NCBI GenBank assembly: GCA_961205875.1 | Contig: OY540813.1 | Span: 27,747,001 to 27,811,000, forward strand | Origin: Sialis fuliginosa | Lineage: Eukaryota; Arthropoda; Insecta; Megaloptera; Sialidae | DNA length: 64,000 nt | Direction of reading: 5' to 3' | Part shown: piece after piece, positions 35,311 through 48,440 of the stretch | How the letters are laid out: each line of letters begins with the position of its first letter | Position numbering within the stretch: position 1 is the stretch's first letter | The notes under the pieces: generated by a model | Database searches by the model: none | What the model saw: only the letters and a program-made list of their open reading frames with translations | What the model was told of the DNA's origin: nothing | Made by a program: the position numbers and the translations under genes

Positions 35311-38189
35311 TTATGATGTCAATTATTAAAGTACTCTGGGTTATTTATTTATCCATTTATTTTTAGATTTTTTTTTAGATATCTTTCATTATTAACATAA
35401 AATAACTATTTAGACAGGTGTAAAAACTAAATTACATACATACATATTTTTTTATTGAATACACTAATAAAAAAAAGCAGATTTAAATTGTTTTTTTTTT
35501 ATTTTATTATTTAACATATAGGTTGGCTGGGACTTTTCCTCTTCCGACAGCTCTTGAAGATTTAAGTTAGTAGAGACAAATGGATTTAAGAAAAAAACTG
35601 CACATCCGTTTTAGATATTTTGTCAAAATAATCAAACAAAATTTGCGGGTTTCAAAATGTGGACATTTGGTGACAACTCGAAAAAAATTGACATCCTTCT
35701 TTTTTCTAAGAGCGGGAAAGAAAAAATGTTTCTGTTACAATCAAACTGAAAATAACTGTAGCTTTACATAAACGAATTTCTAATTAAATATAAAACGGAA
35801 GTAGACACTAGACTATGGTGCAAATAGCTATATCTGATATAATATAATTTCGAATTCCACATTATACTATCTGTAATACTGATTGATTAATGTGTGTATA
35901 ATGATGTGCTTTGATTGTTTGAGATGCACTGTTCACATGATATCATTGTAGACAAACAAATACGAAGCATCCCTTTCAGTGTCAATATATCACATTCCAA
36001 ACGCTAATGTTTAAATTGGAGGTCAGGCTGTTCTCGATTTATAGTTTTATTACCAATTTAACGACTGATTTATCTGGTGTGCATTCCGTGTATTTGTTTA
36101 ATTAATTACTTAATTAATTTGACGTTCACTGTGGCTCAATATGAACAAAGCAATTCTATCGTTTCATGTTTTATTTATTTTATACTTTGCCAATATATAT
36201 CTAGTTTGTTCATTGCCATACATGTGCATTGTGCATTGTACAAACATATACATATAACCACTTGTATATATCTCATGACATATATACAGAATGATCTAGA
36301 ATTTAAAACTTTTAAGTAAAAATATATATGTGAACATATGTTTGGAAATTCTTCGCTAGGGAGCTACAGCTTCTCAAATATTTGATCCAAAAATAATAGA
36401 TCTTAAACGTCCGAAAAAGATGCTTTCTTCGAATATCTCCAAAAATGTATAGATGTCTTTGCAGACAAATTAAAAGATCATAAAATTCTACACAAAAAAC
36501 CGACTCAATACATTTTTGTTTTTGTGAAAAACGATATCAAAACCCAAACGAAATGCGTTAGAAGCCATTCATTACCTATACGTAAATGTGGTAAATTGCA
36601 AATGTTACATAAAATTGTTTAACTTCAAAACAAATTAACAGATCTAACTAAAAATATGTATTTTATAAATGAACAGTACAAGTTTAGTGCAATTTTTAGC
36701 TTTAAGCAGATTTTACAATCAAAATTAAGAATTTCCTCCATTCTAAATAAAATATTCGGAAAATGAACCACGATAATTACCAACTATTTTAATATTATCT
36801 GTAGTATATTGTAAGGGGGTTGTATACAATAGAGAATTTCTATGTAGTAAGCATAAAAATAACTAAAACTACAGTGTACTCGTATTAAACGAGTCGTATG
36901 TCACTTATAAATCCGAAAAAGAAAACATTCGTGTTTGTAATTACAATGCTACACAATCGTACAAAATGTCAGTAATCTAAGATATTAAATTACAAGGGAA
37001 TAATAATAGCTTACAATAAAAGTTGGCTGTAAGAATAACAGTAAAAAAAATACAAATTAAATTAGAATTTCAAATTAAAACAATGAAAAAAGTTACATTA
37101 AAATACGCACAGTGCTCAATTTTTTATCAAAAATGAATGTAACTAGGTAAAATGAAAATTCTTTAAATTAAATAAACATGTGGCTTATGTATTAGAATTT
37201 TATTATGGACCTTATATATTAAATAAAAATTTTGCTCTCTGAATTATCAACAATTTATATATTTTATATTTTTCATTATTATGCTATGGTATAATATAAA
37301 TAATTTTAAAAACTTTTATTCGAGTTATTTTATTAAATACTGTTTGACATTCTCTGTTTTAATTTATAATAACAAAAACGCCACAGTGCAATTGCAGGGT
37401 ATTCATTTTTTCCAGAGACAAAAATTATGATAATAAAATCCCCCTCAGCTAACTAAAAAGTTAACACCAAGTGAGATGTCGATACTAGCTGGCCTTCTAA
37501 ATAATAACCCTATCCCTGTTTGTCAGATTCCTTTAAATATGAGAAAATATCTCCTTTTACATGTGGAACGTCATGATTAATATTTTCATACGACGGTGGT
37601 TTGGTTGGTATTACAGCAGCCTACACAATAAAGCAACTTCAATGGTTTACAACTTCGGAGCGAATTCTGAACGCACAATGGGGACAGAATAACAAGGAAT
37701 TTCTTTATTATTAAATTAATCGATTTAATGAATGTGTTCATGTTGGAGTATTGGGAAATATTTAAAATTTAAATATTACATTCAGATTGTAGGTACATTG
37801 TATTAAATTTATATCAATTTAGGGAACAATAACTTTTCGTGGTAAAACTCCATTTTATGTCAGAAATAAAAACAATATCAATAAATCCGATAAAATAATA
37901 TTTAAAAGTATGGTTTTTAATAACAATAAACGCAAAAAAATAAATTTCAATTGGATAATTTGATTTTAGTAAAACGTGATATTACGTATATTTCTCTATA
38001 TACCCCTATAATATTGAAACATTTTTAAGCAAATTCTAGAAAATCTATCAATAACAATAGCCGGTATACTATAAAAACTTTATTGGATTTCCACTCGAAT
38101 GGGTAATTTTGAAATATGTATTCTTTGTTTACTAACTTTACAGTCGCGGTATTATTTTTGATTGATTTTAAATGCGAGAGTTGGATATG
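35311..38189. other. AT-rich stretch with a GC-richer patch at 37440-37700
   Basis: No gene is supported. The patch 37440-37700 (CGATACTAGCTGGCCTTCTA; GAGCGAATTCTGAACGCACA) is short, has stops in all frames I tried and may be a conserved non-coding element. Frames at 35580-35771 and 36077-36319 are chance-like. Confidence 0.5.
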
Positions 38190-38600
38190 TGTATGTACAG
38201 AAATTGAAAATATTTTTAAAATAGAAATTTCCATATAAGGGTGCTGGTTTAAAATGGCCACCATTGACATATTTTTTATTACTGGAAATAGAAGGACGAC
38301 TAAATGAGCGAACATTCAAATATTTTTTCCGACTATTTTAAATATCGTAAATTTTATTTTATTTCATTTATAGCCTAACCGGAAGTGACATTACATTTTT
38401 TTTGTTCTAAGAGAAAAAAAACAATCAACTTTTGTCTTGAATAATTTTTTCTTCAATATTTAACAAAATAATTTTTGGAATTGTTAACTTTTTTTTACTT
38501 ACTATTAAACCATCAACTTTAGAAAAAGGTAGGAAAAATGTTTTTTTTATCTAATAAAACGTATAGAATTATTTAAATTTTGTTATTCAATTTATGTAAG
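38190..38600 (+). repeat. Dispersed repeat C, copy 1 (AAAATGGCCACCATT type)
   Basis: AAAATGGCCACCATTGACAT, TTTTTTATTACTGGAAATAG, AAATATTTTTTCCGACTATT and CCATCAACTTTAGAAAAA line up in order with 52728-53115. The downstream part also resembles a segment of the 48.9-kb foldback (ACAAAATAATT...CTTTAGAAAAA...AATGTTT). The two may be relatives of the same mariner-like foldback group. Confidence 0.55.
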
Positions 38601-39280
38601 ACTAGCGCATTGGACCCGGTGTTATCCAGCTTGATATCCACAAAAACATAGTAACTTAAGATATTCTACATGCCCACCCAAAATGCACACCCAACATGCC
38701 CACAACAAGCGGTTCACTGCGAATTGTTTTTTTTCGACTTCATGAAAACACAAAATATACACAAATTATACACTTAAACCTAACCTATCCATTAGTAAAA
38801 AAAACGGAATAAAATCCGTTCAGTAAAATCGTGTAAAATTATATTTTCAAACTTCCAGGAAACACTAACGTCTTAGAATTTGTATAAAAATAATAATAAA
38901 TAATTAGGTTTGCAACTATCATAATCAATTTCGATATTTAATCTTTCTTGGAAGAGAAAAGTTTCTTTATATATTTCAATTTTCAATCAATATATTTCAA
39001 AATATTTAATTGTTAATTAACACGTCACAATCATCCAATTATTCGTCAAAATATTTTAAAATAACGTGAACCTAAATAAAATAAAATTGATTGTAACCGT
39101 ATATTATAGAATTCTTTATTCCATGGCTACTATATTTTTGGGATGTTTTTATATAAATGACATTTGTATGCTGTGACATCATGGAAACAAAACACGACTT
39201 GATAAAGATTTTTTAGTCTTTTGATATTAAATCTTAGGTTTTCATAAAATATTATTAGCCACGAATATGCACAGAAAAAT
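38601..39280. other. AT-rich stretch with a tiny minisatellite
   Basis: At 38669-38705 the words ACATGCCCACCC, AAATGCACACCC and ACATGCCCACA form a three-unit repeat of about 13 bp. No gene. Confidence 0.5.
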
Positions 39281-39640
39281 AATCTAACTATCGATGAAAA
39301 CCGCATTGAAATCGGTTAAGTAATTCCCGAATCTATATGACTTATACAAACAAACATTCATTTTTATATACAGAGAGATTATTAAAAAATACCAAAAGAT
39401 GGATAAAAATATTAAAATTAAAATAATCGATTTGTTTATTAAATCAATGGAAAAACAAAATATCAACATGATTTATTATATTTAACACCATTACTTAGCA
39501 ACCAGACGACATGTTTCAATAGTCCCTTCCCATAAAATTATCGAATATTTTTTTAAATTCTCATCTAAATCGATTCAGTGGTTTTCTTACCAGAAGCGAT
39601 TATAAATATATTATATAGATAGGTTAGATAGTTACAAAAA
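39281..39640. repeat. Two small retroelement-tail-like fragments
   Basis: ACCGCATTGAAATCGGTTAA (39300-39319) and CTAAATCGATTCAGTGGTTT (39565-39584) are the kind of degenerate words found in insect non-LTR/SINE tails (AAATCGGTTCAG...GTTTT). They cannot be assigned to a family. Confidence 0.35.
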
Positions 39641-41379
39641 AAATCCGTTTTCGTTTATAGATCACGTATAAGTTGCGTATTTTGGCGATCGAGAATTTCA
39701 CACTATTGATCAAATTAAATAAAAAAACATCAGTAATGACACATGGTTGTTTACAACACCTACATTATCCGTCACAGATCCGGCCGAAACCCTCTTCACT
39801 GCTTACTCGCGTGTGTGTCTGTGTTTTCTTAGATGTTAGTAACATACCTACTGAATTTTCTCACACAATATACTCACAGACTATTATAACTCATCGCCTT
39901 GGCCACTTTGGCACAGGAATATTTTTTTTTATATTTTCTTCTAAATTAATATGAATTTAGTTTTGATTTATGTGTATAGTAAGGTGTTTTTTTTTTGTGT
40001 TCCGTACTGAAATCGGATAAAATATGCAACTAACATTGTGTCTATTTGTCTGTCACAACATTCTAAATAATAAATGGTGAACTAATAATTTACGAGTTAT
40101 AAAAATAAAATTTTAATTTTTTAACGCTTTTAAGGAGGTAAATGGGTTATTTAATGGGGTACAAATGAAAGCTTAAAATTTAAGAAAAAAAATGTAAATG
40201 TTATCTTATTATCAAAATCTATTAATATCATCACTAAATAAATTTTCCAATAATTCGTAAAAATATTTTGTCACAGTGAAAAAAAACTGTAATGTTAAAG
40301 AGATCGGAATTGTATTATATGAATGTTTGCCATATTTTACATCAAAAATGTATAAAATATGAAATTCTTATTTCTATATGGATAAAGATAAAATCTATAA
40401 AAATGTCCACTTTTTATAACAATCAAGTAAAAATTGTGACTTGTCAAAAATGCTCAGTTCACAAATAGATATTGTAACTTGTCTGTATAATAGCTACATA
40501 TATCAGAGAATCAGCTGAATCATTGCAAAACTTACTTTTAGTACTTGTTCTAACATTTGACAGCATCTAACAGGGCTGAGAAGCGAAATCTTTGGCCATT
40601 ACATTTTTATTCACTTATTTTTATCCAATTACTTTTAATAATACCTTTAAAACATTATAACAAAACGACTAACCCCATAGCGAGAAAATCAATGTTTGTA
40701 GAATACATAGATTATACTATAAGAATTTTGAAATTTACAGATGATAAAGATTATAAAAAGTTTAATATTTCGGTAGAAAAATACGTATTTTGTTGCGAGA
40801 AGTATCTTATGAAAAACTATTGATATATTTAAATTTGATATGCTTTATACGCAAATAACTTTAAATCGTATTTCAAGAGCTTTGCAGTAGATTAAACTAA
40901 AACTGGCTTAAATAAAAATAAAACCAGCCTGTACCGCGTTAATATTTTACAAGATGATACCGGTATAATTTTTGAAATTCAAACAAGTTAATTTTTTACC
41001 CTCGTTAAGACTTAACACTCGATCTATGTCTCGTCGCAAATGCTATAAATAATCGACAGTCCCGCTCTGTAAAAATTGGAACCAGTCTCGTTTGAAGCCC
41101 TACCTATTTCTAAAAAATGTATATAATATATGTGACATGTAAAAATAATAATTTTCATCAAAATTCATATAAATCTAACAAAACTTGTATAAAATCCGAT
41201 ATATTCACGATAAAGTCTTAAACACATAACAACAGCTGACGAAAGTGCGGCCTTAATAAAGTATTTCGTAAGTTATTTGAACAGCGCGGTTACCAACTTT
41301 AAACAAACACTTTCCAATTCAGTATTATCTCCAACAACAACACTAATAATTTCCAGCATTTCCACATCCCTATCAACTA
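39641..41379. other. AT-rich stretch, probable repeat remnant at 39985-40290
   Basis: The part 39985-40290 has TTCCGTACTGAAATCGG, TGTCTATTTGTCTGTCAC and GGGGTACAAATGAAAGCTTA, resembling insect repeat tails. The frames 39673-39954 (93 codons) and 40557-40823 (88 codons) have no domain. Confidence 0.4.
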
Positions 41380-41407
41380 AAAGTTTCACAGGGATGTAAA
41401 GTTCCAA

Positions 41408-41425
41408 AGAAGAAGAAGAAGAAGT
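41408..41425. repeat. (AGA)n microsatellite
   Basis: AAAGAAGAAGAAGAAGAAGT, about five units. Confidence 0.8.
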
Positions 41426-41610
41426 ACAGACACAGCTCGCGTAAGAATTTCGCGAGAATTACCTGCCACTGGTATGAAGTTGGGCAATTTATCAGAGTAA
41501 CCTCAGGCTGCCAGATAGCTTGTCCAGTCATCTGGAAAATAGCTCGAGTGTCGGAGACGGGGCTGTAGACGAGGGAGGGGGGTGTTGCGAACAACACTCA
41601 CACACACCCA

Positions 41611-41611
<1 letters not shown>

Positions 41612-41654
<43 letters not shown>
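41612..41654. repeat. (CA)n microsatellite, about 43 bp
   Basis: An uninterrupted CA dinucleotide run, followed by CTCGCAT. Confidence 0.9.
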
Positions 41655-41656
<2 letters not shown>

Positions 41657-41940
41657 GCATAGCACGGCCGCCATTCAGGTAAACTAACAGAACTGTGCGT
41701 GATCTGCCTACTAATGCACGACATGCCGCAACCGTTCAATTCGCCCATCCGCTATCTAATAGGGGGTGGGTGGGTGTGAGTGTGTGTATGTGTGCTCATC
41801 ACGGAATCACCGCCACCGTGTATATAGGGCGGTCCTTCATAATTACATGTATCATCGAGTTTTCATACGCGGCATATTATCAGTGTATTGCCAGCTTTGC
41901 AAGTTTGCTGTTATTGCACACAGATAGTTTTCTGTGAGGG

Positions 41941-42129
41941 TTTAACTGATCAAAATTCGGATAAGTCGATATTGTATCATTTTATTTTATAGAATGGAAT
42001 ACCTATACTTTACTCTTGTTATCTTGAAATAATGTTTTAGATTCCGTCACGTATTTCAAATATTTTTAAATTTTGTAAACATAATTGTTAACAACATTAT
42101 TAAATTTTTTTAATTTTAAAAATTTTCGG
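41941..42129. other. AT-rich stretch
   Basis: Nothing recognised. Confidence 0.5.
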
Positions 42130-42363
42130 ACGTGAACAATGTCTTGAGTTTCAGTCCAGATACTGGGTGGGCATTTCAGAAAATTGATGTAACGCACAAA
42201 TATCAGTTTTATGCGCTAGCGATAATTTTAAATCATTATATCTCGACAGTCAGAGCAGCTACCAAGCAGGTTTTAGTCTCAAATATAATTTAAAACCAAA
42301 TCTATAAAATCTCGATGAGATCTACGAGGTACAAGTAAAAATCAAAACAAATAACCAGTTTTA
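42130..42363 (-). repeat. Dispersed repeat B, copy 2
   Basis: This is the reverse-complement partner of 12836-13160, sharing ACCTCGTAGATCTCATCGAG, CTGTCGAGATATAATGAT, CGCTAGCGCAT and TTTCTGAAATGCCCACCC. It lacks about 100 bp present in the other copy. Confidence 0.55.
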
Positions 42364-42384
42364 ATGTGCGATAAATTTAATATT

Positions 42385-42723
42385 ATAAAATAATAAAATA
42401 AAAAATTAAATTTTGTATTTCCACAATTGCGCTTATAAATGTGTATTAATTAATTTAAATGAAAAAAATAACAGTATACTAGAACAAATTTTCTTCGATC
42501 TAACGTTTTTAATTTTTTGACTAACGTTTTTTAAATTGAATGAAAAAATAAAAAGTAAAATTCGTATTTCCATGTTTTTGCTTGTAAATATTAATTAATT
42601 GAATTAAAAAAATATTCGTATATTAGAAGATATTCTCTGTGCAGTAACGCTTTTTTATTAAAGTTTTTTTTTAAATTGATTCAATAATAAAATGTAAATT
42701 TTGTTTATAAATATTAATTAATT
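42385..42723. repeat. Degenerate tandem array, unit about 150 bp, 2.3 units
   Basis: Each unit carries AAAATTMGTATTTCCA (42407, 42556), TATTAATTAATT (42443, 42590, 42711), a TATTAGAAGATATTCT-like block and AACGTTTTTTAAATTGA. Units begin near 42385, 42540 and 42683. It is AT-rich and diverged. Confidence 0.6.
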
Positions 42724-44145
42724 GTTTTTATGTTCGTACAAATCATAAGAAATAATTATATTATACTGATATGTATTCACGTCATTCCCTAGACTGTGCA
42801 TCCCGACACAGTCACACCCATTTTTGGTCACTTTCTTATATATTTTACCATAAACATCAAATTTCCTTGATATGCATGTATTTAATGAATATGTACTATT
42901 CAAATCCTGGAGATTTATAAATATGCATGAGCGTATTTGGTAGAATCAAATAGAAACTTTAGTGCGGATATTTTTAAAGTGAATTTGTGACATATCTGAA
43001 GTAAATTATATGTGTAAACTTAAAACATACGTACCGTCAACTTCCTAAACTGTTGAAATACATTGCGAAGAGGAACTATGTTGTATTGTCAGAGACAGAG
43101 TAAATTAAATTGACTGACTCCACTTTTTGATTAATTTAGTATATTTGAAGAATGAAAAACATCGAGCAAATGATTTGTATTTTTGCATAGACTATTATTA
43201 TTAAAAATTATATTTACCTTATCGATTGGTATTTTTCACTACAAAACTATTGAATCGATAGCGTATTAATATGCATTTCTGTGTTTTTTTAATATGTAGT
43301 AGGTACAATTTTGTATATTTTTACATATCTGTGTAAGAAAAATCGTTTTCTAAAATGTTTGATAGTTTAATGCCCTAAAATTCATAACAATTAACAAACA
43401 TGTAATTTAACTATTACTATTTTTTTGATATTTCAGTTTTATATAACATAATTTAATATAACTTTTCTCATTAACTTCTAAATAAAGAAGATACATAGAA
43501 AATACCGATCGTTGATTAAATCGTTAAATAAACGTTATCATTACGTGACCTATTTCATCAGCTATAATTTTTATATTTTGCAAGGAGAAATATATTTCTT
43601 ACATAAATATGTAAAAATATACAGGATGTATCAATAAAAATAAATAGGTTGTATAACCATTTCTTGAACTTCCCACTCTTTTGAATAATTTAATATTATT
43701 TTTATTGGTATAATTATTCTTAAATATTTTTTATTAGAACTACAAATAGTCATGCAATTGTTAAAAACGAGGTACTGACTTACACCTAGGATCGTTTTTG
43801 AATAATATCATTTTTATTATAATCAATAGAAAAATAAGTTATAGGAAAACAAATACTATATATTTTTCTATTTATAAAAATCGAACAAAAAACCGCCACC
43901 TACATATGTACATATTTCCAATCAGCGGTTTTGAAAAATTGTCACGTTAGTTATCAAAAGTAGAGAACTATTATTTTCTCGTTTTTGTTTTATCAGTTTT
44001 AGTAGGAATACCGCCATGTATTGGATCAGGAGCGTAGTTTTGGAGGCCAGGTGCTTGAGTTATTATATTAACTACAATTATTACTTCACCATTTTTAATA
44101 ACTGACTGTACATTATACACATATACATTCTAATATGATTTGAGG
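42724..44145. other. AT-rich stretch, no gene
   Basis: Nothing supported; a less AT-rich patch is at 44005-44065. Confidence 0.5.
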
Positions 44146-44149
44146 AGTA

Positions 44150-44414
44150 TCATGTAGGATATTACAAAGGGACCACGGTTGACCCAGGCTTTCGCCAATG
44201 CTAGCCAGCACAGGGCCAAAATAGAAATGATAACTTCGATCAAGACTCAGCCAAGGCTTGTTGACCAATATAGTACCAAGGCTGGCTCAGAGTCTCCCTT
44301 AGACAAATTAACAAAAGGTAACAAATAAGAGACCGAAACTCGGTATCTGAAAGTTTGCCTAGACTAGGACCAATATCGAAAAAGCAACACATCATAGGCA
44401 TTTCCTACATGGGA
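44150..44414. mobile_element. Possible short TIR element with CCAAGGC words
   Basis: CATGTAGGA at 44153 faces TCCTACATG at 44404. Between them is GC-richer sequence with recurrent CCAAGGCT / CCCAGGCT / GCCTAGAC words on both strands (44185-44370). Inverted ends are only about 10 bp, so this is tentative. Confidence 0.35.
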
Positions 44415-45200
44415 TTTGTAATAACTCGCTACAACCAACGGGAAAGTAAAAAGTTAATATTATCAATATTTTTTATGAAATGTAAAATAAAGAAGATAAT
44501 GTATAATACACAATAATCTAGAATATTCAGCCACTTCCCGTGAAGTTCAACTACCAATCACCCACCTTTGCACGCATGTTTGAAAATAACACATAAAGGT
44601 AAAATTGACAAGTACATAAAATGTATCGTATTTTATGTAAACCTATATTACTATTACTTTGATAAAAACGAATTGTTATAGAAGAAATTAAACACGCATA
44701 CAAAGACACGAATGGTTGCAATATAGCGCGCATAAAATCGGCCACTATTTCTTTAGTACATAAACATGCACGACGAAACATGTTGTTAAAGACAGCTATT
44801 ATCGTTGAACGAAGGGATAGCGGCGGCTATATTGGCTTTTGTGTGCGTTGTTTTTGATGTATTCTTGTAGGAAGCTTCGACGATCAAAGCGGCCATAACT
44901 TTCCAAAATGATCGTTCACAAATCACCCCTCGCAAGACCTTACAGCTATTTATAGGAAATATTAAACTTTTTAATAGAATTTAATTGATTTATTGAACAT
45001 ATAATACGTCGCCATTTCGTTATCTATAAAGATAATGTATATTGTGCTACAAATAATAAAAAAATAAATGTTTCACTTTATATATTGTGCAATAGCTCTT
45101 CACATAATAATAGGTATTTATAAAGAAGCATACTACAGTTTTAAATCATAAATGTAGGTGTTGAAGTGATTTTCGAGTAGCTCCGCGTTTAGTGTTGTTC
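44415..45200. other. AT-rich stretch, no gene
   Basis: A 76-codon minus-strand frame at 44551-44781 lacks a domain. A mixed-composition patch is at 44800-44945. Confidence 0.5.
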
Positions 45201-45201
45201 T

Positions 45202-45246
45202 CTTGTTGACGTTTCGGTCGAATTCTATCGGCCGTCCTCAGGTATG
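45202..45246 (-). ncRNA. Hammerhead-ribozyme-like core, isolated
   Basis: On the minus strand the order is CTGAGGA (complement of 45235-45241), a stem GG.CGA / TCG.CC with a loop of about six bases, GAAAC (complement of 45211-45215), then GTC (45208-45210). ACGT between GAA and C is self-complementary. One unpaired base separates CTGAGGA from the stem, as at the other two loci. Helix I pairing is not evident, so it may be a decayed Penelope-like terminus. No flanking ORF is seen. Confidence 0.45.
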
Positions 45247-45250
45247 GCTG

Positions 45251-46307
45251 TGTACTTACTTCTGCGAAGTCAAATTGACGACTGAAAGGATTCGACCTGA
45301 AAATAATCATCAAAAGTTATTTTTCTCACTGAAATTATCTCTTAATGTTCATTTAAAACTTCCTATAAAGTATGATATATTATATATTATATGATATATA
45401 AAGTATGATAGATATAACCTAAAAATAACTAAAATAAAATATAAAACTATAGAAGAGGAGCTTCTATGGTTAAAAGAAGGAACTATTCCAAGATTAAAAA
45501 ATCCAATAGTACTCTTTTGTACAGAAACCTTTACGTGATACGAAAATGCAGATTTAAATTAAGCGCCACTCTATAACTTAAGTTCAGATACAACTTTAGA
45601 TCCACATTTTATATGTTTTTAAAACGCAGTTTTGTGTTTTATTGACATACTTATTACATGTATTTTTAGGATTACGATTTATAATAGAATAACATCAAGA
45701 GTTGATTTTATTTACATATTTAACGTACACATTAACATTACCCAGAGTTCCGAGCTCATAAAACTATGCAAACTCATACAAATGCCATTTATCAGTTCTG
45801 TAAATGCCCGGTAATAAATAGTTCATTAAACTAAATTTAATGATTAGTTGAATGTGTTATTACAGATATCACCATGTAGTCAATTATGTATGGCTATTTT
45901 TTACGCTTATTACCTTCATTACATACTGTGTATCGAATCTAATTACAACATATGTAGGTATATACAACGTTTCATAAATATGTATGTAGATTATTGTATC
46001 TAGTAGCTTTAGGTGTTTAGTTTTTGAACATCAAACTCTATCGAATGCTTCTAGTAATTATTATTATTATTATATATATATTTAATTAGTATTGAACATG
46101 TGAAATAATAATATGCATTGGTACATTTGAAATACAATTGAATAATATTGCTATATTGTTATACAATTACTATGTTACATACGTTATCCAAAATAATATA
46201 AAATAAATTAAATTTTCAGTGCACATATGTTATCAGGATTCTGGAGGGACTCTGCTTAGTATGTGGAATGTGGATGCTATACATTTCACTTAAAGGTTAT
46301 AGCCGCA
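45251..46307. other. AT-rich stretch, no gene
   Basis: Simple sequence TATATTATATATTATATGAT is near 45380 and (ATT)n near 46060-46072. No convincing frame. Confidence 0.55.
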
Positions 46308-46581
46308 TAAGCATACAAAGTCGGCTTATGCATAGATTAAGGTAATTTTTTTCTCATAGGTTGCTTTTTAAGTAACATAAAATCGCCCCAAATAGATAAA
46401 TTTCTTGCATTAAAAACTATATACAAGATTTTTTTCTTTAAAATAAAAAATGTGCTCAGCAAACATGAACATTTTGAAGCAGACATTTGGAGCGATTTGA
46501 ATTTTAGTTAAAAAACAACCTATGGGAAAAAATAGCTAACTTGATTCATAGTTCCCATACTTCCCGGCTACGGCTTCTATA
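46308..46581. mobile_element. Inverted-repeat element, about 275 bp
   Basis: Arms of about 85-95 bp. TTTTTTCTCATAGGTTGCTT (46346-46365) faces AACAACCTATGGGAAAAAA (46514-46532), ATCGCCCCAAATAG faces CATTTGGAGCGAT, and outer AGCCGCATAAG faces CCGGCTACGGCT. No target duplication is visible and there is no coding capacity. Confidence 0.65.
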
Positions 46582-48440
46582 TTTTATCTTTGTCAGACCA
46601 TGGGCCCCGTCACATTTCCGGCATCCCTTCGGGCTAATCTAGCCCTGATTAGCAATAAATTAGAGATGTTTTAAAAGTATTAAGACACTGACTTTCACTT
46701 CTTAGAGTTCGCTCGCACCACGCCCGCGCCTCGCGGATACGAATTTATACGAGTATGTTATATTTTGATATGTTGTTTGGGTACATACAAGTTATATTTT
46801 AAGAAAAAATGGTGATTGCCCTCCGAGTATAACATAGTTTTTTTATTTTTTTTATGGTTAACTATGTACAGAGGCTCATAATAAAATTAAAAAAAATTAT
46901 TTTTTCGAAAACTATATAAATTTGGAAGCTAATATTTGGTCAGGTTGAAAGTTACATATAATGTGACCTTCAAAAATCTATTATTATTATTATCCGGCTA
47001 TAGCTTTTAAGATAAATCAATGTAAATTGATCCTTTTTTATAGATTATTTGAAATCATAATTATTGTTTTATGAATCACTTTTTTTAAACTGATTATTTA
47101 TAATAATATGAAATTTAGAATTTTTGAAAAATGTTTTTTATCTAAAATTGTCGATTTTCATTTTTTTAGAGAACCAGTTATATTTTGTTACAATTAAATC
47201 GAAAATTATTTATTATTATATATGTAATTATAATAACTAACAAATAAATAATGCAACCTTTCCATACGTACATATTTAGAGATTGTATGTATTAAATTAT
47301 TTATTTTATTTTATTGTATTTATGTTAAGTATCTCGGCACATGCACATAGACGTACATAAATCTACCCCTTCATTTAAAGTGTAATTATTTTAAAACTAA
47401 CTTTAATTGCTTGAAGTCATTAAAAATTAATATGTGAAATGCAAATGTTACTTAACAGTAATTATAACTTTTTTATAAATATTGGAAAGGAATTCTACTC
47501 AACTATATGAATTAATAACAGTAAAATACATTGTAGTAGAGTTTCGCCGTATGTCTACTTTACAAATGTATGTAGGTATTATAAAAATTATATAGATTAT
47601 CTATAAGTAGAATATGTAAAGTATGTTTATTTATTTATAAAACTTAGATAATAATCCTTTACAACTTTTATTCCAAACAATGCTTACTAATAAACAAAAA
47701 TAAAATACTTGAATGAACATCCGATTTTGACTTATTGATGCTCTTCAAAAATAGAAGGTGTACATCTGTATATATAATAAAACCTTAAGTTTAAAATTTC
47801 ATGTTTGTTCTGTTTCACAGACCAACAGACACACATACGTCATTACGATAATGCGTATTCTCTGTTCAAGGACCTTAAAAATTAAGGGACTTTTATGTTT
47901 TATGTGTATATGATTTCGACGGTAGGATGCTGAAACCAAATAGCGGCATATTGAGCTAATATATATACTTGTGCATTGTAGTATTGTACCATTGTACCAT
48001 TAAAATCTTGTAAACGACTGAGATTTTGACTAAATTAAAAAATAATGGATAAAATTACATTAAATAAATATATAGCTCAAAAAAATATCAAAGGTGGTCA
48101 ATTTTAGTAGATATAAGAAGAAAAATTAAAAAAATGTTGACAAGCACTAAACAGAATTTCGTATTTCATCCTATTGTAAAATTTGGTAAATGTCGCTTAA
48201 ATGTCACGTCAATATGAAGAGTATTGTTATATTTTTTATATTTTCTTTACATAAATTCCATGAAGCAAAATATACATACAGGTATGTCTTATATAAAAAG
48301 AATGTACACGTATTGTATGCACTCGAATAAATTAAATTCTAGTAAGTGCTTTTATTGATATTAATTCATCTTGCTGATACTGACTAGTAAGAACAAATGC
48401 TAGATCATTCTTCACGTTACCCAATTACACGCTATCAGAT
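46582..48440. other. AT-rich stretch with a GC-richer patch at 46600-46745
   Basis: The patch contains TTCGGGCTAATCTAGCCCTGATTAGCA, in which GCTAATC and GATTAGC are inverted around TAGCCCT and could form a hairpin (about 46634-46654). It also holds CACCACGCCCGCGCCTCGCG near 46715. No gene is recognised. The rest is AT-rich. Confidence 0.45.

Larger units (their letters stand above)
41380..41940. promoter_or_regulatory. GC-richer island with microsatellites and a TATA-like element
   Basis: This is the most prominent GC-richer island of the window. In order it contains an (AGA)n run at 41408-41425, mixed sequence with GGAGACGGGGCTGTAGACGA, a (CA)n run at 41612-41654, then GTGTATATAGGGCGGTCC at 41818-41835. 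TATATA at 41821 lies about 33 bp upstream of a TCATC and 62 bp upstream of a TCAGT initiator-like word. That spacing is not ideal, so promoter function is a guess. Opposed frames (41503-41748 minus, with a Cys/Val run made by the CA repeat; 41695-41937 plus) are unconvincing as proteins. Confidence 0.3.

Noticed and set aside
41503-41748. 81-codon minus-strand frame with a Cys-Val run
   Set aside because: The repeated residues are simply the translation of the (CA)n microsatellite.
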